Notes under the pieces: model-generated
What the model was told of the DNA's origin: nothing
What the model saw: only the letters and a program-made list of their open reading frames with translations
Database searches by the model: none
Program-made: the position numbers and the translations under genes
Shown: one piece after another, positions 19,706 to 30,112 of the stretch
Layout: every line of letters begins with the position of its first letter
How positions within the stretch are numbered: the first letter of the stretch is position 1
DNA from: Dendrolimus kikuchii
Taxonomy: Eukaryota; Arthropoda; Insecta; Lepidoptera; Lasiocampidae
Assembly (NCBI GenBank): GCA_019925095.2
Contig: CM034407.1
Location: 17,180,710 to 17,244,709, forward strand
Length of the DNA: 64,000 nt
Reading direction: 5' to 3'

Positions 19706-20724
19706 TTAATTTGCCCTTACGAATACCATTTTATCGCGTGAAAATATTACACCCATAAAATAATCTTTTTGGAAGATTGTAGGTAAACATTTACGGTCGT
19801 ATTCGTAATAAGTTAGAATAAGTTTGAAGGCTTCTTTAAAGTTCTTAAAGAAGCCTCCAAACTTACACTAATACAATATAAATAATACCATTATTTTTTT
19901 TAATCTATGTTTTTGAATTTTTCTTATGTGATTGATTTATTTTAACGTAGCTCTGAATAGCTCAAAAACCTTCATGACGAGAATGTGCCCCAGTCTTATT
20001 TCTCTCGTTATTTGATATTTTATTTCAAGTAAATTTAAATCAAACTTATTAAGATTTTCGTTTTTTTCTGATTGAGCCTAAAAGAAAATAAAATGTTCAG
20101 AAGCGAAAAAAGGAACGCTATATACTCGAACAGAATTTTCATTTTTTTAAATAGAGACAGATTTTTATTTGTAATACTTTTCTTCCACAGTCATGCACAG
20201 TTTTCATGACAATACGTTTTCATATATGCCTGCCAAAGGGAGAATTTACTAGCACTTTATACACCAAAATAACTGTAAGACAATATTAATATTCTGTTGT
20301 CTGATTTTTTCAATCTTTGGTATAATAACACACAGAATTCTTTCAAATAAATAATGTGAAAGAAAAATACGAATGTCATAGAAGACAGGTGGTAGTGGTA
20401 AAAACTTCTTTATTTCCCGCACTCAACAGATAAGCAAAACCAAATACGTACTTTTATGAAGGCACTGTAACCCTTCTCATCTTGGGTTCAGAAATTTGTT
20501 TTTTATTTCGTATTTAGAAGTTCATTATTTCGACATTAAATATACTTACGTGAATGTAACGTAAAAAGATAAATAAATTACTTTATTAATTACGTAGATT
20601 TTAGTTTTTCTCCTTTGATAGTTATTCCAATGAATAATCGTACATTGATTTAATTAAAACTAAAACGACAATTTGAGGATTTGGACCTAATAAGGGTCCA
20701 CCCTGAAATTGGATGAATGTTTTT
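19706..20724. other. AT-rich unassigned sequence with one hairpin
   Basis: Apart from the hairpin at 19819-19865 I see no feature. Confidence 0.45.
19819..19865. repeat. Long hairpin
   Basis: TAAGTTTGAAGGCTTCTTTA and AAAGAAGCCTCCAAACTTA form a 21-bp stem with one mismatch and a 5-base loop. Confidence 0.85.
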
Positions 20725-20760
20725 ATTATAGATGTAGGTTTGCGTTTGACCACTGTCTCA

Positions 20761-21487
20761 TGCTTATATATTTATATATATAGAAATCAATTGCTGTTCG
20801 TTAGTCTCGCTAAAACTAGAGAACGGCTGGATTGATTTAGCTAATTTTGATGGTTTAAAAGGTAAGTAAATATGAAAAAAATGCTTGGAATATAGTAAAA
20901 ACAACAATTTCGCTTTCCCTTAGAAACTATTCCTACCTGTCAAACATTTGATGTTAGTCCCGTCGTTTAGAAGTCAATTAAATTTAAAAGTCGTTCAGAA
21001 ATCAAATTGAATTTAAAGGTGAAGATTTTTTTCATTTTTTTGGTTTAGAATAGCAAACGTTTGATGTTCGTTCCGGTTAAGTTTTGACCACATTTTTTAC
21101 TAAAATTGAAACATTCTGAAATTATTATTCAGCTTTTTTATTTATTAATTCTGAGGCGGTACGAAGTTTGCCGGGTCAGCTAGTTTATTATAATAATTTA
21201 TGTATTTTGAAATATGATATGATTGTACATGTGTATACATATGATTATGTATGTAATTATATAGTTAATTCTTAAATTAGTTTCAGTATTTCTGTATCTA
21301 TTGCCATTTTCCTGCACCACCTACATGGCCAGATGAGCTAAGAAACTTCTTTAAATTAGGTTGCCTGGAAGAGATCACTTTGAGCGATAAGGCCGCCTAT
21401 TATATTGCCCAGAGAATATTGTAAATATGGTTGGTTTTTGGAATTGAATATTTTGATGTGCAATAAAGTGTTTTCTATTTCTCTCTT
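20761..21487 (+). mobile_element. LINE-C 3' end inserted in LINE-H and itself interrupted
   Basis: The end TTGCCTGGAAGAGATCACTT...GTGCAATAAAGTG runs to 21487. The 7-bp duplication TGTCTCA (20754-20760 and 21488-21494) defines its limits. A Helitron occupies the 5' half. Confidence 0.75.
20771..21183 (+). mobile_element. Hel-3, non-autonomous Helitron
   Basis: Contains AGAAATCAATTGCTGTTCGT and ends GCGGTACGAAGTTTGCCGGG then TCAGCTAG|T. The same element lies inverted at 41413-41757. The 5' TC is eroded, so the start is approximate. Confidence 0.75.
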
Positions 21488-21860
21488 TGTCTCACCTGAT
21501 GTTGATTGATAACGCGGTCTAGGATGGAGCATACTTATCTATTCACTCATGACTTGAAGATTTCAACATTTTATTTGTCAGGGAAAACAGACACCGGCAA
21601 ATTATTCCACTCTATTTCGTTCTGACTGGTGGTGCTTCCATCATGAACAGGTGACTGAAATAATATTTTTTTTAATAATAATATACTTAAATTACATAAT
21701 TTTCTAACATTTTTGCTCTTCAGTTCAATATTCAATATCTTCCAATATTGTTGACTGTTGAACTCACTTATATACCACCATACACGGATGTAATACTGAC
21801 GACACTTACAATGCCGCCATCGTCGCCACAAAAAGCAAACCTTTACAAAGAAAGTATATC

Positions 21861-22369
21861 ATACATACATACATAACTTCACGCCAGTTCCCTTGCGGGG
21901 TAGGCACGAACAACAGAGCGCCATTCAGGCTTATTCTTACACACCTCACTTGGTTTTTTGACATTCATAGCTCTTGTAATGCACGCTCGTCTGTTCTTAA
22001 GGCACCTGACATCACCTTCTGCTAGTACACGATCAATTTGATCATGGAAGGTGTGTCGTGGCCTTCCGCGACTTTTGCATCCATCCACTTTTGCATTGTA
22101 TATCTGTTTAGTCATTCTTTCATCATGCATTCTTTCCATATGCCCGAACCACCGGAGCATGCCTTACCTTACCTTCACCCCTACACTCTCTTTCAGACCA
22201 ACTCTCTTTCTTACGTCGGTATTACGGACGCGGTCCGCGAGCGTCACTCCGCAGATTTTGCGCAGTGCTCGCATCTCAACCGTGTTCACTCTACTTTCAT
22301 GCTCTCTCTTCTATACCCAACACTCGCTTCCATACGTGAGCGTAGGTACCAGCACGGCGTTGTGTATGG
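21861..22369 (-). pseudogene. LINE-B ORF2 C-terminal half and 3' end
   Basis: Minus strand carries the (CATA)n tail complement, then VVRAYPARELA, RSRGRPRHTFHDQIDRVLAE, MLRWFGHMERMHDERMTKQ and, further up, ADRVRNTDVRKRVGLKESV. The reading frame is largely intact for the last 93 codons. Confidence 0.85.
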
Positions 22370-22664
22370 CAAGCTGGGCCTTCTGGCTGAGGTTGTTAGC
22401 GCCTAGAAGTTTACCTAACGCTCCATTCACATCATATCATTATAGCTAAATAAGAAAGGGTACAATGGGGCTAACACAACTGTAAAGGTTCTATGCCCCT
22501 TTAAATATAAAGAAAAATATTTTTATATAATTAATTACAATTTGAATAGATACCTTTTTATATTTTATTATATTTTAAATTATATACAATTTTTTAATAA
22601 AAAAAATACAAAAAAAAAATCCTAATAAAAAAAATGTGTGTGTGCAGTGCAGTTCACACGTAGC
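22370..22664. other. AT-rich unassigned sequence
   Basis: No recognisable feature. Confidence 0.45.
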
Positions 22665-22977
22665 AGAAGTGAAACAAAGTGTGACAAAGGGTGGTAGGGA
22701 ATCTAAATTTCATGATGTCACATTTCATATATCGTTATAATATATTTAAGCTGTGAAACACGAATTTTAAAGTATTAACGAAAAACTTCAAAACATTTCC
22801 AACTCTATCTGTATGAGCGTAGTGTTTAAATTATTAAATATAATGTATTCTATCTCATTCTCTCAAAGGCTTAGCCCTATAGATTTATGTGTTTATCTCT
22901 TTTTAGTGTCGCTTTTTCGTTTCATCGAGTTTCAAATCACAGCGATTCTAAAGAAGTTTCACTTCAACAATATAAAT
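22665..22977. repeat. Rep-J, uninterrupted copy
   Basis: GTGAAACAAAGTGTGACAAA through TTCACTTCAACAATATAAAT in one piece. It is the empty-site counterpart of 5135-6067. It directly adjoins a minus-strand LINE-M coding end and may be its 3' UTR. Confidence 0.75.
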
Positions 22978-23195
22978 CCCAAATCGCTGTCGATTGGGAA
23001 TATATCTAAAACACTGGCCGCTATTCCCCGCTAAGAGGCAACGCCAATGCGTTGCCCCAAGTACATACCAGCTTTTTGGTCACGTGAGACTTCTATTAAA
23101 CGAGATGATAGGTCCCAATTAAACCGATAGGTTTCGGGACCCCATGGCCCTAGAATTTCGACACCAAGCGCCACAAATATGTTATATGACGGTGT
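22978..23195 (-). pseudogene. LINE-M C-terminal module, degenerate
   Basis: CGCCAATGCGTTGCCCCAAG is the complement of the GQRISLALA-like core, and CCATGGCCCTAGAATTTCGA that of VEILGPWG. Frame damage is present. Confidence 0.6.
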
Positions 23196-23204
23196 ATACT
23201 TACA

Positions 23205-23370
23205 ACTTTGAGTTGTGTTTCGCCATTAGTGACCAGGTTCTAGTCTCCCGTAGAGAGTAGCAGCGCATTTGTAGCACCTTTGGTGTTGTAAATGTGCATA
23301 GGCGATGGTAACCGCTTTCCATTAAGTGAGCCGTCTGCCTGTCTGCCGAACCCCTGCAATAAAAAAATAG
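23205..23370 (+). mobile_element. SINE-A, 3' half only
   Basis: Starts within ACTTTGAGTTGTGTTTCGCC and ends CCTGCAATAAAAAAAT. Confidence 0.85.
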
Positions 23371-23900
23371 AATTTTAATCGCTAATTAATATGTTTATGA
23401 GTGTGTTTAAATGTGTATTTTCTACTGACTAAATAGTTATCAAGCTATCTGTACGTTTTTTTATTCCGTGTAACCGCCCTTAAGCGGCCGTATTCGGACG
23501 CTGTTGCCGCCCATGTACACATGTTTTTTTAATGTATGAATAAACTACAGTCATACGTCAAAGCTGACATACATAAGCTTTTTTAAACTTGTTATATTTG
23601 AAGATAAAAATAAAATGCGGATTTATTATAATACAACCTAAAGATCAGAATACCTGCAACCACACTTGGTAGAGGCTATAATGCTTGCCCTATACTGTTC
23701 TAATATCCCCCGCCGGTCCAAAGGGGAGACGGGGGAAGGTGCGCTTCATTTGTCCGAATTTAGCGCAGCCCGTATCGGTCGACCCTTTTAAATATTCACT
23801 AAGCGACGTTCTTTGTTCGGATGTGGTTTATGATAAAGTATTATTTTTCGGTTTTAAGATACGAGTGGTAAAATGTGAACAAGATGGTATAATACATTTT
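23371..23900. other. Unassigned, with a possible LINE 3' end near 23480
   Basis: AACCGCCCTTAAGCGGCC...TGCCGCCCATGTACA...GAATAAAC has the layout of a LINE 3' UTR hairpin and end, but no second copy is present. A GC-richer patch lies at 23700-23790; the 72-codon frame there has no recognisable motif. Confidence 0.35.
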
Positions 23901-24062
23901 TAATTTCTCATATTTTTAAAGTACGTTTGGAGTTGCCTGATCACAGGGATGAATTCTAAGAAACGATTTTCTCTGCTGTCAAGAAATTTAAAAAACTATG
24001 CGAACCATAGATAATACATACGAGTCATGTCCTAACTTTTCGCAGTCACTGTTGAAAATATC
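23901..24062 (-). repeat. Rep-F
   Basis: GGAGTTGCCTGATCACAGGG and ATTTTTCGCAGTCACTGTTG-like segments align with 58945-59150 (opposite strand) and 63435-63640. Nature unknown. Confidence 0.65.
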
Positions 24063-24179
24063 AGAAAATTTATAAAATCATTTTATAATAATAAATTAAT
24101 TTTCACTAAATTATTTGTTAATTTCCATGAACAGCTAAATATTTACAACACAATTTGTGCCATGATGCGTACCGAAAAC

Positions 24180-24398
24180 TATGACGCCTGCACACACTTT
24201 ATTCTATTATGATAATTCTTTTAGGGTGCAGGCTGTCAAACTTTGGAATATGCTGCCTCTTACTATCAAAGAGGCCAAATCCTTACCAACATTTAGAAAT
24301 TTGCTCAGAAAACACTATTTGCCACAAATAGCTATGTCTGATTAACAGAATATATATATATATACACACACACACACTCACACACACACACACACACG

Positions 24399-24493
<95 letters not shown>

Positions 24494-24735
24494 GTATAAC
24501 TATGTATTTGTATATATATTTCGTAAATTACTTTCAGTATTTATGTATCTATTTACTTTTTCCTGCACCACCTATATCGCCTGATTCAAATTTCTTTCAT
24601 TTAGGTTGCCTGGAAGAGATCGCTTAGAGCGATAAGGCCGCCTATTGTATTGCTTAGAAAATATTGTAAATATGGTTTGTGTTTGTAATTGTATGTTTTG
24701 GTGTGCAATAAAGTGTTATCTCTCTCTATTTACTA
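24180..24735 (+). pseudogene. LINE-C ORF2 end plus 3' UTR
   Basis: 24209-24345 encodes YDNSFRVQAVKLWNMLPLTI, KEAKSLPTFRNLLRKHYL and a TAA stop. This is the typical last segment of Jockey/CR1-type ORF2. The UTR has a (CA)n microsatellite at 24362-24478, then TTGCCTGGAAGAGATCGCTT...AGCGATAAGGCCGCC and GTGCAATAAAGTG. It shows that the hairpin tail belongs to this LINE. Confidence 0.85.
24353..24493. repeat. (TA)n(CA)n(TA)n microsatellite inside LINE-C 3' UTR
   Basis: CA tract with two CACG/CACTCA interruptions flanked by TA runs. Other LINE-C copies have TA-rich sequence at the same position, suggesting expansion from a seed in the UTR. Confidence 0.9.
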
Positions 24736-25660
24736 CCATCAGTGACAAAACAATATTTGAGCTCGTGAGATTTAAGTATTGTGGATTTAACCCATGATTT
24801 CATTACAGAATGCGTGCTGTGTAGTACACTTACGAGGACTGTATGGCATGCGTGCGAGTGGGTGGCAGCCTGTCGCCCTGGTTTAACGTCAATATTGGCG
24901 TCAGGCAGGGCTGCGTGCTGTCGGCTTTGCTGTTCATCCTATACCTGGACGATTGTCTCCAGAGAATAAGATTGATGGATGTTGGGGTGCGAATGAGTGA
25001 TCTAGTTGTAAGCACCTTGCTTTATGTGGATGATGCCGTGCTTTTAGCCGAATCGCCATCAGAACTGCAAACACTAGTCACAATGATGAAAGATGACTGT
25101 CAGGCGAGAGGCTTACATTTGAATGCGAAGAAAACAAAGGTTAAGGTGTTTGAAAGAGAAGAAACCAGAACGAATGCAAGGATAATGGTCGATGATGTTA
25201 TGCTGGAGCAAGTGAATGAGTTTATATATCTTGGATGTGCTTTTAGCAGGGATAGATGCGAGCACTACGCAAAATCGGCGGAATGACGCTCGCGGACCGC
25301 GTTCGTAATACCGAAGTAAGAAAGAGAGTTGGTCTGAAAAAGAGTGTCGGGGTGAAGGTAAAGAAAGGAATGCTCCGGTATTTCGGGCATGTGGAAAGAA
25401 TACATGATGAAAGGTCAAAGAAGCAAGTGAGGTGTGTAAGAATGGGCTAAATGGCGCTCTGTTGTTCGTGCCTACCCCGCAAGGGAACTGGCGTGAAGTT
25501 ATGTATGTATGTATGTTAATTACAGAAGTAGTTGTTCGTTTACTAATGAGTTTTATAGTACTTTTCTTATATTCAAAATGAAAAGCAGAGTGTTAACCTC
25601 GCGTGAAAGGCTCGAACTATTAGCGCCCTCGCTACGTTGGTGCGCCATATCATCTCATGC
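24736..25660 (+). repeat. Rep-P, split by LINE-B
   Basis: 24736-24809 and 25519-25660 align in order with the unbroken minus-strand copy at 58330-58560. Shared words are GATTTCATTACAGAAGTAGT (after removing the insert) and TGAAAAGCAGAGTGTTAACC. Confidence 0.75.
24810..25518 (+). pseudogene. LINE-B reverse transcriptase and C-terminus, longest piece
   Basis: Family reference entry. The first frame (from about 24843) shows FNVNIGVRQGCVLSALLF, then LLYVDDAVLLAES, the catalytic YVDD box at residues 61-64, and MLEQVNEFIYLGCAFSRD. An internal deletion of roughly 150 bases then joins to MRALRKIGGMTLADRVRN in another frame. A second deletion removes the IYNAKVDGCRSRGRPRHTF segment. It ends GAACTGGCGTGAAGTTATGT plus (ATGT)n. 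ATTACAGA flanks it on both sides. The RTE clade is my best guess from the very short UTR and simple-repeat tail. Confidence 0.85.
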
Positions 25661-26177
25661 CTAAATGATCACTTTCACCGCTCGTGTAACAATCTACTAT
25701 TTTACAGGTTTTAGGTGAATCTCTGCCTGAATTTATATACCAACGGACACATATAATGCATCAATGTATACCCATAAGATGACGTTCAAAGAAATATATC
25801 TACGCAAGTAAACTTTTATGATTTATTTAAATGCAAAAGTAAAGAATAGTTAATTAACTTAAGGAGCTGTAGTCAATGTAATAAAATGTATTGACATATC
25901 GACAATGTTATATTTTTGTCTGTCTACTTGAAAGGGACCTCCTTTTAAAAAGGACCGAAATTTGACTGTTCGTAAGACAAAGTGACCGCTCAAGAATTGT
26001 GCCGAGGACTATGCCTAAATGTAAGATCTCGCTATCTCGCTCTCGCATTACCACATTTTTGAAGACATAAATTCATAAAATTTAATTACGACATATTTGT
26101 ATTATACAAATCTCAATAGTACAATTACGAATGCGTCAATAAAGAAATCATTTTGATTCGGAGAAGGTTTCATACAC
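25661..26177. other. Unassigned sequence
   Basis: No coding frame or repeat recognised. Confidence 0.45.
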
Positions 26178-26492
26178 TTTTTTTATTAATTGCAGGAGTT
26201 CAGCAGACAGGCAGACGGCCCACTTGATGGATAGCGGTTACCATCGCCTATGGACAGTTGCAACACCAAAGGTGCTACAAATGCGCTGCTGCCCTCTTAA
26301 GGGAGACTGGGACCTGGTCACTAATGCCGAACACAACTCGAAAGTTGTTATGGCGACATACTTTAGACCAGGGGTGGTAGCCATCCAGTCGGGCAAATGC
26401 CCTACCACCTGGCTGTGGGTTGTTTTGTCGCCTCTAACGACAGGCCGCCCGGCCGCAGGAAATTGTATTCTTTCTCCGTTTCTGCACGGATA
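26178..26492 (-). mobile_element. SINE-A, full length
   Basis: Typical copy with an extra AA in the tail (TTTATTAATTGCAGG). Confidence 0.9.
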
Positions 26493-26520
26493 ATACACAC
26501 AAATGTTTTCACAAATAAAA

Positions 26521-26625
26521 TATTATGTATCTCTCTGTTCTTTCACCTTTTCCCAATTAATTGGGGTCGGCACAATATGTCTTTTCCTTCGACACTCCTC
26601 TATTCTGACTTACATCCTTTGTCCA
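26521..26625 (-). pseudogene. LINE-Q, RTE-like ORF2 end
   Basis: On the minus strand GGAAAAGACATATTGTGCCG and CCCAATTAATTGGGAAAAG encode the end KEKTYCADPN-like plus stop. The plus-strand copy at 47.6 kb has GGAAAATACATATTGTGCCA. Confidence 0.55.
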
Positions 26626-26815
26626 GAAATCATCATATTGTTACATGCCGACAAAGCGAATGCACACCTGGTTTATCACCTTTCCGCATTTGGACTTCTT
26701 TTGTTTACTTTGTGTTTAAATTTTGCAATTATACAATGGCCTATTGTTATTGTACTTGTTTATGGCCACAGGTGTGCGGATTATGGTTTCTCGGAAACTT
26801 TAGTCCACGCGGTCT

Positions 26816-27132
26816 TGTTTTTTTTTTATAGCAGGAGTTCAGCAGACAGACAGACGGCCCACTGGATGGTAAGCGGTTACCATCGCCTATGGACATCTGT
26901 AACACCAAAGGTGCTACAAATGCGCTGCTGCTCTCTTAAGTGAGTCTGGAACCTGGTCACTAATGCCGGAACACAATTCAAAGTTGTTATAGCGGCATGC
27001 TCTAGACCAGGGGTGGTAGCCATCCAGTCCGGCAAATGCCCTACCACCTGGCTGTGGATTGTTTAGTCGCCTCTTATGACAGGCCGCCCGGCCGCAGGAA
27101 ATTGTATTCTTTCTCCGTTCCTGCACGGATAA
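26816..27132 (-). mobile_element. SINE-A inside LTR-E
   Basis: Full-length copy with TTTTTTTTTATAGCAGG tail complement and CTGCACGGATA head. Confidence 0.9.
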
Positions 27133-27354
27133 AATGTTGTATTGTACAGTTTATTATAAAACCATGCCCGAACGGAGGGGAGTGCGGCAGTCAAGCGACG
27201 ATTACGATACAAGCAAGACGTGTGTACATTCGATAAGCTGTATAGTGACGGACTTTGCACGTGTTATTGAATCGTGCAATTTGTACTGGTTGTGTCCAAT
27301 TATATTTGTACCTGTGTTATACGTGTTTGTATAGTTCTAATAAATTATATAGTC

Positions 27355-27542
27355 TAGTGGAACACTTACAAGCCCATAGATGGCGCTGTGCAATAATTGA
27401 TGTCACAAACGTTTCACTATAACAGATGGGCCTAAGCCTGCAAGGAACAAAGTTAGCCTCGCTGGAAGATCTTCCTTTGAGACGGAGGAGGATTCCATCT
27501 CGCTCCTCCATCCCGTACGGAGCACCCCCTTCAATAGTAATT
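27355..27542 (+). repeat. Rep-O inside LTR-E
   Basis: TAGTGGAACACTTACAAGCC, GATGGGCCTAAGCCTGCAAG and CTGGAAGATCTTCCTTTGAG recur at 48007-48215. Precise break points in the LTR show it is mobile. No family recognised; it contains AAGATCTT and GGAGGA palindromic stretches. Confidence 0.65.
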
Positions 27543-27676
27543 ACAAACGGCATCTTAATTCGAGTTTTGTAGCTCATAACAATATTATACTTCACACAAT
27601 CCATACATATTTTTTTTGGTCTATTTTTATCTTTGTACCTATCAATCTTTTAGTGTTACATTCTTTTTGTCCTTTT

Positions 27677-27935
27677 TATATATACATACATAACTTCACG
27701 CCAGTTTCCTTGCGGGGTAGGCACGAACAACAGAGCGCCATTTAGGCTTATTTTTACAAACCTCACTTGCTTCTTTGACATTCATAACTCTTGTCATGCA
27801 CTCTCGTCTGTTCTTGAGAGCTCCTGACATCACCTTCTGCTAGTACACGATCAATTTGATCATGGAAGGTGTGTCGTGGCCTTCCACGACTTCTGCATCC
27901 ATCCACTTTTGCATTGTATATCTGTTTAGTCATTA
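27677..27935 (-). pseudogene. LINE-B 3' end
   Basis: Minus strand codes KVDGCRSRGRPRHTFHDQID to ARKLA-like end with minor damage, with the tail at the left. Confidence 0.8.
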
Positions 27936-27989
27936 TTAAATTTCATATAATTAAATTTCTGTGAAACATTCATTATATTTTTTTTATCA

Positions 27990-28822
27990 CTTACAGGTTC
28001 GCTTTTGACTCGTATCTCGCTCGGTTTGAGCGGAGATATGGTCTAAGATCGAGCACGCTTACCTAGAAGCTACCTGATCACACGAGACCTGAAGACACCT
28101 AGGTTGTAGGTTTCGGGAAAAATTTGACTCCGGCAGTAAGTTCCACTCCTTTGCGGTACGCATAATGAAGGTGGACTCAAAGCTCTTTGTTCGTATAAGT
28201 GGTATGTCCACCATATAGCGGTACCGCATGCCAGTGTGTCTGGTTGTCCAAAACCACTCTCCAAAATGTACCCGATAGAAAACCGACAATCTGGCAACCC
28301 TGCGTCGATGTTCGAGACTTTGTAATTTGGCATTAAATAGCTGGCCGTCGTCTATTTTTTTTTTAAATTTATTAACATCTCTACGGACTCGAGTTCCGTA
28401 CCCTTTTTTACAACTTAATTTCTATGAAAGATTTTAGAGTCCATACACGCTTATTGTTTATTTTTGTTACTGTGTGTGACATTAATTTAGTGATTTTTAT
28501 GTTGTGGTGTACCTTAAGAATAACTTATTATATTAATTTATTCTAATTTTAATACTAAACTTATACTAATGTAGAGTGTATCTGTTACATGCTGGTGTTG
28601 TGAGGAAGTGCATGTGTAGTGTTGGCCTTATATCTATACTTACATATGTTGTCCTATCTAGTGCCATGTGTGTTGGGCCGTCGTCTATTAATTTCCTGGC
28701 TCTCCGCTCAATCGCTTCTAGTGCCTCGAGTTGGTATTTAGCTGAGCCATTACAAAGATAAGAACAATACTCCATATGTACAATCCCCAATGTTAGGATT
28801 GCACATAAGTAGTTTATCACTT
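27990..28822 (-). pseudogene. LINE-H ORF2 C-terminus, split by a poly-A insert
   Basis: 28822 to 28690 encodes MEYCSYLCNGSAKYQLEALE and AIERRARKLIDD. After the insert, 28342 to about 28060 continues in frame as GQLFNAKLQSLEHRRRVARL and SVFYRVHFGEW, then RTKSFESTFIMRTAKEWN. The two halves meet exactly at the duplicated target sequence. A 3' UTR reaches to about 27990. Confidence 0.8.
28357..28675 (-). mobile_element. Retroposed LINE 3' end, poly-A tailed, 14-bp duplication
   Basis: GGCCGTCGTCTATT lies at both 28343-28356 and 28676-28689. The minus strand encodes a short C-terminus (TYVSIDIRPTLHMHFL) and then a 3' UTR with AATAAATTT and poly-A. The class is non-LTR by structure; the clade is not identified. 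Confidence 0.8.
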
Positions 28823-29208
28823 TAGTGGCCCAACATTCCGACCCGTATAGCATGACTGGTCGTATGATAGATTTATATATTTGACCTTTTAGTTTCAGTG
28901 GCATTAGTTTGTCGCACGTCACACCGGTTACCTGTCTCCACTTCAGCCATGCTACATTTATTCTTCTCCTTACATCCCTCTCTATATCACAATTATTCTG
29001 CAGTAGTGAACCAAGGTATTTGAATTCGGGGTTACATGGTAGTGTGACTGATTGTAGTTTAAGAGGCACAGCACTAGAGGTCCCGCCGAAATCACAAAAC
29101 AGGTATTCGGTTTTGGTTCTGCTGATTTTTAATCCAACGCCCTCTAGCGCTTGCCGCCACCTGTTTAGTTTGTTTTGAAGTGCTACCCCATCTTCATCCA
29201 CCAGGACA
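28823..29208 (-). pseudogene. RTE-like reverse transcriptase fragment
   Basis: The minus strand reads DIVLVDEDG, RWRQALEGVGLKISRTKTEY, FKYLGSLLQ, WLKWRQVTGV and PVMLYGSECWATK. These are the segments after the catalytic box in RTE-type reverse transcriptase. The first base of the fragment falls just after the position where the (Y/F)ADD box should be, so the active site is cut off. The frame is open through the junctions on both sides. Confidence 0.8.
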
Positions 29209-29258
29209 ATATCAAGTGGGCCGTCTGCCTGTCTGCTGATCTCCTGCAATAAAAAAAA
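29209..29258 (+). mobile_element. SINE-A 3' tail only
   Basis: Just the last 40 bases (CAAGTGGGCCGTCTGCCTGT ... GCAATAAAAAAAA), the shortest SINE-A piece in the window. It is joined directly to the broken reverse transcriptase. Confidence 0.85.
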
Positions 29259-29474
29259 GGTGGATTTAACAACGAACGACTTCCGACATATGTCCTTACA
29301 CGACGAGCGCAGCGAGTGACTCTCGCCGCAATTTCTACCCTCACTGGCTCACGCGTCAAATAAAAATATATACTAATCTAATTCAAACAAAATTGTCGCT
29401 AATTTATCAAATACAAAATGGACTTGAACTGTTTAACGTTATTTAATGCTAATTAATATTAATTATTACTAGAA
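29259..29474. other. Unassigned sequence inside the retroelement mosaic
   Basis: No match to other repeats in the window. GC-richer at 29300-29350. Confidence 0.4.
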
Positions 29475-29715
29475 TAAAGGAAACGGTTTCCACTTTGCCC
29501 TGGACCACGAGTCGCTCCACTGACGTGTCCTCTCGTCGTGTAATATGTCCAAAGAAAGTGAGAATACGACCTTGAACGATGGAAGTACGAGTACGATTGT
29601 ACACCATACATGCTCGTATTTCTGTTTTAGACAGCATCAGCAGCTGTTCTGGAGTGAAGTACCGCCTCACCTTTGATAGTATGCCCAGCTTTTTAGCTGC
29701 AGTTTGGGCTATAGA
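29475..29715 (-). pseudogene. LINE-H piece fused to an RTE-like C-terminal piece
   Basis: Minus strand 29715 to 29605 encodes KLGILSKVRRYFTPEQLLML and SKTEIRACM, the segment that precedes MEYCSYL in LINE-H. It then switches to SIVQGRILTFFGHITRRE and VERLVVQGKVE, the FGHI region near the C-terminus of RTE-type LINEs. The switch occurs without a stop. Confidence 0.7.
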
Positions 29716-29819
29716 ATAAAAATATAACCTAATTAAAAATAAATTAAGAGATCAAACAGAGAAACAGATCATTTCCTACTTGTTTATTTATTCTGGAATA
29801 TACAAAATATTTTTTTTAT

Positions 29820-29980
29820 ACACATACATACATACATACATAACTTCACGCCAGTTCCCTTGCGGGGTAGGCACGAACAACAGGGTGCCATTTAGGCTTA
29901 TTCTTACACACCTCACTTGCCTCTTTGACATTCATAACTCTTGTCATGCAAGCTCGTCTGTTCTTAAGGCTCCTGACATT
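29820..29980 (-). pseudogene. LINE-B extreme 3' end
   Basis: (CATA)n, then the complement of VVRAYPARELA and RRACMTRVMNVKEASEV. Truncated at GGCTCCTGACATT. Confidence 0.85.
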
Positions 29981-30112
29981 TTTTTATAATAACCATTTTG
30001 TCGTTTTTCAAATTAGCGCATATAATTACCCTACACATTAGAGGCCTTACTTATAATCGTTTCTTAAATTTAAAGAAACTGCTCAGCAACTGATTAGTGA
30101 TATTTATATATA

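Larger units (their letters stand above)
20725..21620 (-). mobile_element. LINE-H 3' end, interrupted by LINE-C
   Basis: The outer parts 20725-20760 and 21488-21620 are LINE-H 3' sequence on the minus strand. Minus-strand coding remains EWNNLPVSVFPDK, matching NNLPESVFLTN of the 8.7-kb copy. TGTCTCA flanks the inserted LINE-C on both sides. Confidence 0.75.
26639..27581 (+). mobile_element. LTR-E solo LTR interrupted twice
   Basis: TGTTACATGCCG start, ATAACA end, ATAT on both sides. Three LTR pieces (26639-26815, 27133-27354, 27543-27581) are separated by a SINE-A and by Rep-O. Confidence 0.85.

Noticed and set aside
23685..23903. 72-codon frame in a GC-richer patch.
   Set aside because: No motif, no codon bias, and it extends into AT-rich sequence.
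28566..29249. 227-codon single retrotransposon gene.
   Set aside because: It is a chimera of at least four elements with identifiable junctions; reported as a mosaic instead.
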